Source: Bacilli bacterium
GTDB taxonomy: Bacteria; Bacillota_I; Bacilli_A; RFN20; CAG-826
Direction of reading: 5' to 3'
NCBI GenBank assembly: GCA_017617775.1
Contig: JAFZVO010000112.1
Span: 1-12,036 of the forward strand
DNA: 12,036 nt
Part shown: positions 6,827-12,036 of the stretch, piece by piece
How positions within the stretch are numbered: position 1 is the stretch's first letter
Layout: every line of letters begins with the position of its first letter
Notes under the pieces: model-generated
Seen by the model: only the letters and a program-made list of their open reading frames with translations
Databases searched by the model: none
What the model was told of the DNA's origin: nothing
Translations under genes and position numbers: made by a program

Positions 6827-6862
6827 GTGAAAATCATATACCTAAAGAATAATCTTAGACAA
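6827..6862 (-). promoter_or_regulatory. Promoter of the ABC importer operon
   Basis: On the minus strand, TTGTCT (6862-6857), an 18-nt spacer, then TATGAT (6838-6833). The transcript would begin near 6826, about 15 nt before the leader-peptide ATG, leaving a leader of roughly 195 nt before the lipoprotein gene. It is divergent from bioY. Confidence 0.6.
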
Positions 6863-6894
6863 GTGTTTTTTATCGAGATAGTTATTTCTCTCAT

Positions 6895-6922
6895 ATAAAC
6901 AATAGTTTATGATTATATTGTT
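6895..6922 (+). promoter_or_regulatory. bioY promoter region with overlapping inverted repeats
   Basis: A -10 TATGAT (6908-6913) lies 9 nt before the bioY ATG; the -35 is poor. Two perfect inverted repeats overlap here: ATAAAC-N4-GTTTAT (6895-6910) and AACAATA-N11-TATTGTT (6898-6922), the latter ending at the ATG. They are candidate operator sites. They do not match the TTGTTAAC-type BirA box of Firmicutes, so biotin control by BirA is not shown. Confidence 0.35.
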
Positions 6923-7459
6923 ATGAGTGTGAAAAGAATCAGTAAGGATGCGATATTACTCGCCTTATTATGTGTCACTGGGATGTTCGCGATTCCTTTT
7001 GGTGAGAACATCAAAGTCTCAATGCAATTATTAACTCTATTCATCATCTTTGGGATCACTGATAAGTTGATCGATAAGATTATCATTCCCTCTTTATATT
7101 TAGTAATAGGATTATTTATCCCTGTATATGCGGGCTTCCAGGCGGGTATCACTCCCACCTTTGGATTTGTCATCGCTTTCGTAGTCGCTGGTATCCCCTT
7201 CCACTTCATCTATAAGTATCTAAAAATCAATGTCATCATCAGATATGTTCTCGCTTGTTTTGTCTCACTAGTACTAGTCTATGTGATTGGAACGATATAT
7301 CTGATGTTCTATCTAAATGTCGGCCTATTACAAGCCTTGCTCATCGCGATTGTCCCATATCTCCCCTTTGATATCGCGAAGATTGCCATATGTACAGTCG
7401 TGATGAACGCGATGCCAGAATATATCAAGAATCCAAAAGAAACCACCGAAAGAGCCTGA
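6923..7459 (+). CDS. bioY: Biotin transporter BioY (ECF S-component)
   Basis: BioY is the substrate-binding membrane subunit for biotin uptake. It works with the shared ECF energizing module (EcfA/A'/T), which is not in this window. The 178-residue protein is almost wholly hydrophobic, with about six segments. Family features are the N-terminal KRISKDAILLALLCVTGMFAIPFGENIKVSMQLLTLF (the polar break with TLQ-like MQLLT), then YLVIGLFIPVYAGFQAGITPTFGFVIAF (about residues 57-84), which corresponds to the BioY block GxxGLPVFAGxxGG...PTGGY. Length is normal for the family. No Shine-Dalgarno sequence is visible before the ATG, and a -10 box lies only 9 nt upstream, so the mRNA may be nearly leaderless. 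The TGA stop is buried in the stem of its terminator. It is monocistronic and divergent from the ABC importer. Confidence 0.85.
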   Translation: MSVKRISKDAILLALLCVTGMFAIPFGENIKVSMQLLTLFIIFGITDKLIDKIIIPSLYLVIGLFIPVYAGFQAGITPTFGFVIAFVVAGIPFHFIYKYLKINVIIRYVLACFVSLVLVYVIGTIYLMFYLNVGLLQALLIAIVPYLPFDIAKIAICTVVMNAMPEYIKNPKETTERA

Positions 7460-7480
7460 TGTAAGTCAGGTTTTTTATTT
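7455..7480 (+). terminator. Terminator of bioY overlapping its stop codon
   Basis: CCTGA (7455-7459), a 6-nt loop, then TCAGG (7466-7470), followed by TTTTTTATTTTT. The stop codon TGA (7457-7459) is part of the 5' arm. The stem is short, but the U-tail is long. Confidence 0.75.
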
Positions 7481-7547
7481 TTGTCAGTACTTTTTTTGGT
7501 TTTTAGAGATAATTTTCATAAAACTCATGACTTTTTTGTGTTTGTTA

Positions 7548-7596
7548 TTGAAAAATGTGAAAAAAGTGGCTAGTATTTTTGAAATACATAAGGAGA
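7548..7596 (+). promoter_or_regulatory. guaB promoter and ribosome binding site
   Basis: TTGAAA (7548-7553), an exact 17-nt spacer, then TAGTAT (7571-7576). The start site is near 7583 and the ribosome site AAGGAGA (7590-7596) lies 10 nt before ATG 7607. GTATTT-N3-AAATAC (7573-7587) is a perfect inverted repeat across the -10 and start site, a possible operator. The leader is about 25 nt, too short for a purine riboswitch. Confidence 0.7.
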
Positions 7597-7606
7597 TTAT
7601 AAAAAA

Positions 7607-9109
7607 ATGGCTAAGATTATTGAAGAACCCGCTCATACGTATAGTGAATACCTCTTAATTCCTGGTTTAAGCGGCGAAGATGCGATTCCCGCGAATGTAT
7701 CTTTAAAAACTCCACTCGTAAAATTCAAAAAAGGTGAAGAACCAGCATTATCGATGAACATCCCTCTCACCAGCGCGATTATGCAATCCGTCTCTGATGA
7801 TAAGATGGCAATTGCTCTCGCTACCGAAGGTGGTATCTCATTTATCTATGGTAGCCAATCCATTGAAAATGAAGCGGAGATGGTGAAAAGAGTCAAAGCC
7901 TATAAAGCAGGTTTTGTGACCAGTGATAGCACTGTCAAACCAAACGCGACTTTAAAAGATGTTTTAGATGTCACAAATAAAACCGGCCACTCCACTGTTG
8001 CAGTGACCAGTGATGGTTCTGCACACGGTATGTTACTCGGTATCGTTACTAGTAGAGACTATCGTGTCTCTAAAATGAGTTTAGATACACCAGTAAAACA
8101 ATTCATGACGACATATCGTCATATCATCTATGGTAGAGATGGTATCTCCTTAAGCGAAGCCAATGATATCATCTGGGATCATAAATTAAATTCTTTACCA
8201 ATCATTGATAAAGACAGAAACTTAGTTTCCTTAGTTTTTAGAAAAGATTATGAATCCCATAAAGAAAATCCTGATGAATTATTAGATGCCAACAAACGTT
8301 ATGTCGTCGGTGCCGGTATCAATACGAGAGACTATAAAGAAAGAGTCCCAGCCTTAATCGAAGCTGGCGCGGATGTCTTATGTATCGACTCTTCGGATGG
8401 CTTCTCTGTCTGGCAAGAAAAGACCCTCAAATGGATTAAAGAAACATATGGAGAGAAAGTCAAAGTCGGCGCGGGTAATGTCGTCGATGCCGCTGGCTTT
8501 AGATTCCTCGTTGAATGCGGCGCAGACTTTGTCAAAGTCGGTATCGGAGGCGGATCTATCTGTATCACTAGAGAAACTAAAGGTATCGGTAGAGGTCAAG
8601 CGACAGCTTTAATCGATGTCTGTAAAGAAAGAGATAAATACTTTAAAGAAACAGGCATCTATGTTCCTGTCTGTTCTGATGGCGGTATTGTCTATGACTA
8701 TCACATCACTCTCGCATTAGCGATGGGCGCGGACTTCGTGATGCTCGGCAGATACTTCGCTCGTTTCGATGAATCACCATCTAATAAAGTGATGATCAAC
8801 GGCACATTCTATAAAGAATATTGGGGTGAAGGAAGCAATAGAGCCCGCAACTGGCAAAGATATGATTTAGGTGGAGATAAGAAACTAACATTTGAAGAAG
8901 GTGTTGATTCCTATATCCCATATGCAGGTAAACTCAAAGATAACGTTGCCTCCACATTAGCAAAAGTGAAATCTACGATGTGTAACTGCGGCGCTTTATC
9001 CATCAAAGAATTACAAGAAAAAGCGACATTAACACTAGTGAGTCCAACTTCCATCGTTGAAGGTGGCGCGCATGATGTGGTCTTAAAAGATCGTCGTATT
9101 GTTAAATAA
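7607..9109 (+). CDS. guaB: IMP dehydrogenase
   Basis: Oxidises IMP to XMP with NAD+, the first step committed to guanine nucleotide synthesis; cytoplasmic. At 500 residues it has the usual length. The TIM-barrel is split by a CBS-pair (Bateman) insert at about residues 105-225. Barrel landmarks are [16 protein letters not shown] near 58-72, [12 protein letters not shown] (254-265), the catalytic loop [17 protein letters not shown] with Cys319, [10 protein letters not shown] (355-364) and LGRYFA (380-385). The mobile flap has [16 protein letters not shown] with the Arg418-Tyr419 pair, then [25 protein letters not shown] and the flap sequence differ from the common bacterial GPGSICTTR type. They closely resemble my recollection of the Tritrichomonas foetus enzyme, in which the catalytic residues are also numbered Cys319, Arg418 and Tyr419. 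It is monocistronic, with its own promoter and terminator. Confidence 0.96.
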   Translation: MAKIIEEPAHTYSEYLLIPGLSGEDAIPANVSLKTPLVKFKKGEEPALSMNIPLTSAIMQSVSDDKMAIALATEGGISFIYGSQSIENEAEMVKRVKAYKAGFVTSDSTVKPNATLKDVLDVTNKTGHSTVAVTSDGSAHGMLLGIVTSRDYRVSKMSLDTPVKQFMTTYRHIIYGRDGISLSEANDIIWDHKLNSLPIIDKDRNLVSLVFRKDYESHKENPDELLDANKRYVVGAGINTRDYKERVPALIEAGADVLCIDSSDGFSVWQEKTLKWIKETYGEKVKVGAGNVVDAAGFRFLVECGADFVKVGIGGGSICITRETKGIGRGQATALIDVCKERDKYFKETGIYVPVCSDGGIVYDYHITLALAMGADFVMLGRYFARFDESPSNKVMINGTFYKEYWGEGSNRARNWQRYDLGGDKKLTFEEGVDSYIPYAGKLKDNVASTLAKVKSTMCNCGALSIKELQEKATLTLVSPTSIVEGGAHDVVLKDRRIVK

Positions 9110-9130
9110 TTTTATCATTTCATTTTAAAG

Positions 9131-9160
9131 AAAACCCCTTGTAAACAAGGGGTTATTTTT
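9131..9160. terminator. guaB terminator, usable from both strands
   Basis: AACCCCTTGT (9133-9142) / ACAAGGGGTT (9145-9154): a 10-bp stem with only two unpaired bases between the arms (the inner pairs probably open). It is followed by ATTTTT on the plus strand and by TTTTCTTT on the minus strand. It can stop guaB transcription and also minus-strand transcription coming through the repeat at 9166-9338. Confidence 0.9.
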
Positions 9161-9165
9161 CTAAT

Positions 9166-9338
9166 TGGTGGATCCGAAGGGTTACGTTAATAACCCGCTA
9201 CCAAATCCATTAACGGGTAAATACAAGAGATATTCCCGTTTTCATTTCCACTGCCGGTGTTATTCAACTTCCGACTTTATTTATACTTTATGCTAAAAGT
9301 ATATATTTATCAACAAAACGCCTAATTTTATATATAAA
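9166..9338. repeat. Direct repeat copy 1 (about 173 bp), structured core
   Basis: Copy of the element at 11317-11490. The first 87 nt (9166-9252 against 11317-11403) align without gaps, with 81 identities by my count. The rest is looser and ends in a shared TTTTATATATAAA. The core can fold: GGGTTA (9179-9184) / TAACCC (9191-9196), AACGGG / CCCGTT around an AT-rich loop, and GTGGA / TCCAC enclosing both. Read on the minus strand it has TTGAGA (9354-9349), a 16-nt spacer and TATAAA (9332-9327), and it ends at the terminator 9131-9157, so a minus-strand RNA of about 190 nt is possible. No coding frame is visible. Confidence 0.8.
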
Positions 9339-9406
9339 GTGCCTGTTTTCTCAACTATATCTGAATTTCTAATACTTTTTAAGAAAACGGGGATTCGGGA
9401 ATTTTC

Positions 9407-9423
9407 AAAAAATGCTTGAGCAT
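9407..9423 (-). terminator. Weak terminator of the KilA-N/acetyltransferase cassette
   Basis: On the minus strand, ATGCTCAAGCAT (9423-9412), a 4-5 bp stem with a tiny loop, is followed by TTTTTTG. It directly follows the acetyltransferase stop (TGA 9427-9425). The short stem makes the call tentative. The rest of 9339-9424 shows nothing coding. Confidence 0.45.
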
Positions 9424-9424
9424 A

Positions 9425-10324
9425 TCATAGAGACTGTTCCCCATCCAAAATGCATTGGATATCGCTTTTAACTTCTTCAATATTGCTATTCGAAAGCAAA
9501 GGTATAATCTTCTGAATTTGGTTTGTGGTTTTATTCCACCACTGCAACTTTTCTAATAATTCAATCATTTCATCATCAAATCTTTTTCTAATCACTCTAG
9601 CGGGGTTCCCTGCCACAACTGAATAAGGGGGAATATTGGATGCTAATACAGCGTTAGCCCCAATAATACATCCATCCCCAACATGCACGCCCGGAAGGAA
9701 TGTAACGTTTTGACCAATCCACACATCATTTCCTATCACAGTATCTCCTTTATATGGTAGGTCTATCTTCGAAGTGGGATTTTGTTTCCACCCGTTGAAT
9801 ATATAGAACGGATATGTAGATGCTGAATTCATCTGGTGGTTTGCTCCATTCATGATGAATTCCACACCCCTACCAATTTGACAGAACTTACCAATGATTA
9901 ACTTGTCACCGATAAAATCATAATGATGGGTGACATGTCTTTGAAAATTTTGACCATCAAAATATGTATATTCTCCAACAATAATATTGGGATTACCTAT
10001 CACCGTGGGTTTAACATAAACAACACTTTCGTCTCTAGATTTTAATGGATGTATTTTTCTCCAGTCTGGTTTATCTGCTTTATCAGCTTTTATCATCAAT
10101 TCTTCACTTTCAGCATCAGATAAGTCTAAGAATTCGTTTGCATTAACTTTAAAAATAATTATCAGTTTCAGAACAATATCAAAAGAAATATCTGTTTGCC
10201 CTGTTTCTATCTTATTAATCATTGATTTATGAGTATAACCCAGCGCTTCTGCAAATTCTTGCTGAGTCATATTATTTTCCAAACGAATCTTTTTAATTCT
10301 GTCTCCCAATACTTTATATGCCAT
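9425..10324 (-). CDS. XRE-family DNA-binding domain fused to a Vat/CatB-like acetyltransferase
   Basis: A 299-residue two-domain protein. Residues 6-66 form a Cro/C1-type helix-turn-helix (LGDRIKKIRLENNMTQQEFAEALGYTHKSMINKIETG). Residues 88-270 are a left-handed beta-helix acetyltransferase of the xenobiotic type, which uses acetyl-CoA to acetylate hydroxyl groups: WRKIHPL, VGEYTYFD, GKFCQIGRGVEFIMNGANHQM with the predicted catalytic His163, STYPF, LPYKGDTVIGNDVWIGQNVTFLPGV, SVVAGNPARVIRKRFD and WWN. These blocks match my recollection of streptogramin acetyltransferases such as VatD, which lack the DNA-binding part. The real substrate is unknown and resistance should not be assumed. Start: ATG 10324 with AAAGGAGG (10337-10330). 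It is 37 nt behind the KilA-N gene, in the same operon. The A/T-ending codon style differs from neighbouring host genes, suggesting transfer. Confidence 0.88.
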   Translation of the reverse strand: MAYKVLGDRIKKIRLENNMTQQEFAEALGYTHKSMINKIETGQTDISFDIVLKLIIIFKVNANEFLDLSDAESEELMIKADKADKPDWRKIHPLKSRDESVVYVKPTVIGNPNIIVGEYTYFDGQNFQRHVTHHYDFIGDKLIIGKFCQIGRGVEFIMNGANHQMNSASTYPFYIFNGWKQNPTSKIDLPYKGDTVIGNDVWIGQNVTFLPGVHVGDGCIIGANAVLASNIPPYSVVAGNPARVIRKRFDDEMIELLEKLQWWNKTTNQIQKIIPLLSNSNIEEVKSDIQCILDGEQSL

Positions 10325-10347
10325 GTCTTCCTCCTTTTAACCCCTTT

Positions 10348-10363
10348 CGAAATCGGCGGGTTT
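10348..10363. repeat. 16-nt motif shared with the KilA-N coding region
   Basis: CGAAATCGGCGGGTTT, in the short gap between the two cassette genes and overlapping the KilA-N stop codon, recurs with one change at 10979-10994 (CGAAATCGGCTGGTTT). The surrounding CCGAAATCGG-like sequence is near-palindromic. It could be a binding site for the XRE or KilA-N protein, or a chance local duplication. Confidence 0.45.
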
Positions 10364-11186
10364 ACTTCTTTTCAATTCTCTTTACAGATTTTACATTGTT
10401 CTTATTGAACAACTCTTTCTCTCTATTAGCTTCTTTGTTGAGAATAATCAGTCTTTCCTTCTGCGCCGTTTTATTTGTAATCAATTGAGCATTTAAAAAC
10501 TCAAGATTGCTAAGAATCGCTAATTCAATTGTGTTAGCGTAATCTCTAATATTCCCTTCTCTATCGGGGTTAGCTTCTTTCCATTCTTTTGAAGTTTTGC
10601 CAAACAACGCCACATTTAGAAGATCTGCCTCGTTTGCATAAATATAACTTTTTTGTTCATATGAGAGTTCGATAGGAACAAGGTATTCTTTAACTGCATC
10701 AGTTTGAATTAAATAATTAAGCTTAGTTAGCATCCTTTTACCATGCCATTCAAGTTGCTCTGATTCTTGGTTTCTTAGTCTTTGGAATTCTTTTATAATG
10801 TACAATCTCACTTCCACCGAAATCCAAGAAGCAAATTCTAAAGCTATATCACGATATGCATATGTGCCACTATTATATCTTCCAGATTTCACTCTAATGC
10901 CTATAGAGTTGGTCATTTCAATCCATTTTTGGGGAGAAATGATAAAAGCGTTTTCGCCTGGTTTGCTTTTAAACCCGCCGAAATCGGCTGGTTTGAAATT
11001 TGGGTTATTCATTGTTTCCCAAAGATGAAGATAATTTAAAGTATCAACTCTTCTTAACCAATGTCTTATGACATCACTGGGCATTTCTTCGTTTTTAATT
11101 TTCGCTAAATCAGTAAGACAAATGAAATCATCGTCACCTATACCAGTTATATTAATATCGATATTTTTAACAGTAATTTTATTCAT
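10362..11186 (-). CDS. KilA-N domain protein
   Basis: A 274-residue protein whose N-terminal half is a KilA-N domain, a DNA-binding fold common in phage, plasmid and large DNA virus genomes and in scattered bacterial islands. Visible blocks are DDFICLTDLAKIKNEEMPSDVIRHWLRRVDTLNYLHLWETMNNPNF (about residues 19-64) and the signature SGRYNSGTYAYRDIALEFASWISVEVRLYIIKEFQRL (about 101-137). The C-terminal half (KRMLTKLNYLIQTDAVKEYL...) is helical, charged and of unknown role, ending in a Lys/Glu-rich tail. Start: ATG 11186 with AAAGGAGA (11203-11196). It is the first gene of a two-gene unit with the XRE-acetyltransferase. An AT-rich, phage-associated gene between two repeat copies suggests mobile DNA, although no integrase or transposase is visible. 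Confidence 0.87.
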   Translation of the reverse strand: MNKITVKNIDINITGIGDDDFICLTDLAKIKNEEMPSDVIRHWLRRVDTLNYLHLWETMNNPNFKPADFGGFKSKPGENAFIISPQKWIEMTNSIGIRVKSGRYNSGTYAYRDIALEFASWISVEVRLYIIKEFQRLRNQESEQLEWHGKRMLTKLNYLIQTDAVKEYLVPIELSYEQKSYIYANEADLLNVALFGKTSKEWKEANPDREGNIRDYANTIELAILSNLEFLNAQLITNKTAQKERLIILNKEANREKELFNKNNVKSVKRIEKK

Positions 11187-11212
11187 AAAACTATTCTCCT
11201 TTTATCATTATT

Positions 11213-11250
11213 ATTCTACCATATTTAACATATATGTTCTACTCATATAT
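11213..11250 (-). promoter_or_regulatory. Cassette promoter with inverted-repeat operator
   Basis: On the minus strand an extended -10, TGGTAGAAT (about 11221-11213), lies upstream of the KilA-N ribosome site; no good -35 is seen. A perfect inverted repeat ATATATG-N7-CATATAT (11230-11250) covers the -35 position. That is a suitable place for autorepression by the XRE or KilA-N protein of the same operon. Confidence 0.5.
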
Positions 11251-11251
11251 A

Positions 11252-11276
11252 AGAAAAAATCCTGAATTTTTCAGGA
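11252..11276 (-). terminator. Minus-strand terminator after repeat copy 2
   Basis: TCCTGAA (11260-11266) / TTCAGGA (11270-11276), a 7-bp stem, followed on the minus strand by TTTTTTCTT. No protein gene lies upstream of it before the next terminator at 11495-11520; only repeat copy 2 does. It therefore suggests that the repeat is itself transcribed. Confidence 0.7.
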
Positions 11277-11316
11277 CTTCTTTATCGTTATCCCCGATTG
11301 GGGTAGCGGGCATTTA

Positions 11317-11490
11317 TGGTGGATCTGAAGGGTTACGTTAATAACCAGCTACCAAATCCATTAACGGGCAAATATAAGAGATATTCCCGTTTTTGTTTCC
11401 ACTATCGGTACTATTCAAATATCGACATTAGTCATACTTTATTCTTAAAGGCTAATATAATCATCAACTAATGATGGTTTTATATATAAA
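11317..11490. repeat. Direct repeat copy 2 (about 174 bp)
   Basis: Partner of 9166-9338 at an offset of 2151 nt, in the same orientation. The first 87 nt are about 93% identical, while the distal half is diverged but keeps TATTCA, ATACTTTAT, ATCAAC and the terminal TTTTATATATAAA. Inner stems remain (GGTTA/TAACC, AACGGG/CCCGTT, GTGGA/TCCAC). On the minus strand it is bounded by a terminator on each side (11495-11520 and 11252-11276). The two copies flank the KilA-N/acetyltransferase cassette. Confidence 0.8.
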
Positions 11491-11494
11491 TAAA

Positions 11495-11520
11495 GAAAAA
11501 GTCCTGATTTCTCAGGACTT
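11495..11520 (-). terminator. Terminator of the surface-protein gene
   Basis: AAGTCCTGA (11499-11507) / TCAGGACTT (11512-11520), a 9-bp stem with a 4-nt loop. On the minus strand it is followed by TTTCTTTA. It lies about 55 nt after the stop codon of the gene at 11574. Confidence 0.8.
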
Positions 11521-11573
11521 AAACCGTGGTTGTCCAACTAGCCAATTTCTTATTTATGTTTCCTAGAGTTAAA

Positions 11574-12036
11574 TTATTTTAAGGCTTCTTCTTTAGAAGC
11601 AAAGATTTCACTATCTTCACGGTATTCAAATTTGAATGGGAAGGCAAATAATCTTTGTTTTCCATCTTTCTTGCCTAATGCGAATGGGAAGACTCTCACT
11701 GCGTTACCTTCAACTTTAATCCATTTATTGAAGACAAAGAACAATAAGAAGTATGCTCCGCAAAGAACCAATAGTAATCCACCGATAACAATTAAGGCAA
11801 TTGCCCAACCTGGTAAACCAGTAGATGGAGCTGGAACGACGAAGGCAATCTCAGATAATCTATCAGTTTCAAATGTGAGCTTACCGGCATCGATCTTGAA
11901 GTTTTCAATGTAGGAAATATCATTCTCACTATGGATGTGGAGGACTTTTAATCCTTGGACATTGAGACCATCTGGTAAAGTAATCTCCACGATGATGATC
12001 ATACCTTCTTTGATATCCGCTGGTTGAATCTCTGTG
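11574..12036 (-). CDS. Single-pass surface protein, C-terminal part (cut by window edge)
   Basis: The frame is open at the right edge (reading TEIQPADIKEG before the first visible Met at 12002-12000) and ends with TAA at 11574-11576. The visible part begins with an extracellular beta-rich stretch (EITLPDGLNVQGLKVLHIHSENDISYIENFKIDAGKLTFETDRLSEIAFVVP). A short PAPSTGLPG linker follows, then one strongly hydrophobic segment (WAIALIVIGGLLLVLCGAYFLLFFVF). The tail is cytoplasmic, basic and about 50 residues long (NKWIKVEG...FASKEEALK). It resembles the C-terminal end of large membrane-anchored surface proteins of low-GC bacteria. The family cannot be named from this fragment, and there is no LPXTG sorting motif. 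Confidence 0.75.
   Translation of the reverse strand, partial: TEIQPADIKEGMIIIVEITLPDGLNVQGLKVLHIHSENDISYIENFKIDAGKLTFETDRLSEIAFVVPAPSTGLPGWAIALIVIGGLLLVLCGAYFLLFFVFNKWIKVEGNAVRVFPFALGKKDGKQRLFAFPFKFEYREDSEIFASKEEALK

Noticed and set aside
7460..7606. Purine riboswitch before guaB.
   Set aside because: A full sigma-A-like promoter places the transcript start about 25 nt before the ATG, and no purine aptamer core is visible upstream.
8332..8612. Overlapping frames on both strands inside guaB, and similar frames inside other genes.
   Set aside because: They lack ribosome sites and recognisable protein features and lie within well-supported genes.
9166..9252. tRNA or tmRNA-like gene, because the minus-strand repeat ends in TCCACCA and contains GGTAG.
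   Set aside because: The stems do not fit a cloverleaf: the presumed acceptor has 5 bp, there is no TTCGA-type T loop, and loop sizes are wrong.
449..10324. Mycoplasma-type code with TGA read as Trp.
   Set aside because: mntP, bioY, the permease and the acetyltransferase gene end naturally at TGA, in two cases overlapping a terminator stem or the next start codon. Trp codons in guaB are TGG.
9166..11490. CRISPR array or insertion sequence.
   Set aside because: There are only two repeat units about 2 kb apart, no spacers, and no transposase or terminal inverted repeats.

Overview
The window looks like a chromosomal segment of a low-GC, standard-code Firmicutes/Bacilli-type bacterium, possibly one of the uncultured gut lineages near Erysipelotrichales or RF39. 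The lineage is an inference from AT-rich DNA, AGGAGG-type ribosome sites, a classical lipobox lipoprotein, sigma-A-like promoters and U-tailed hairpin terminators. TGA is a normal stop here: it ends mntP, bioY, the ABC permease and the acetyltransferase gene.

Layout. (1) 1-448: two small minus-strand genes, the first cut by the window edge, divergent from mntP. (2) 449-1160: mntP, a Mn2+ exporter, with an inverted repeat over its promoter and a strong terminator behind it. (3) 1206-3869: a two-gene operon of a COG2509-type FAD dehydrogenase and a CofE-like gamma-glutamyl ligase. The dehydrogenase has one in-frame TGA inside an otherwise intact reading frame. A bidirectional terminator closes the operon. 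(4) 3886-6840, minus strand: a three-gene ABC importer (lipoprotein, permease, ATPase) of the TrpX-like ABC_sub_bind family. Its 5' leader encodes a 22-residue peptide with seven Tyr codons, followed by mutually exclusive hairpins ending in a terminator. (5) 6923-7480: bioY, a biotin ECF S-component, divergent from the importer. (6) 7548-9160: guaB (IMP dehydrogenase) with its own promoter and terminator; its sequence type and catalytic numbering match the Tritrichomonas foetus enzyme. (7) 9166-11490: two directly repeated elements of about 173 bp flanking an AT-rich two-gene minus-strand cassette, a KilA-N protein and an XRE-type DNA-binding domain fused to a Vat/CatB-like acetyltransferase. 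(8) 11491-12036: the C-terminal end of a single-pass surface protein, cut by the right edge.

The most exciting element is the leader of the importer (6631-6840). It has the parts of a ribosome-mediated attenuator: a sigma-A-like promoter, a ribosome site, a Tyr-rich leader peptide, a protector pairing at the leader stop codon, a perfect 8-bp antiterminator pairing and a perfect 8-bp terminator hairpin that cannot coexist with it. This predicts that the importer carries tyrosine or a related aromatic compound and is induced when charged tRNA-Tyr is scarce. Second in interest are the flanking repeat pair, each copy isolated between terminators and possibly an RNA gene, and the unusual XRE-acetyltransferase fusion.
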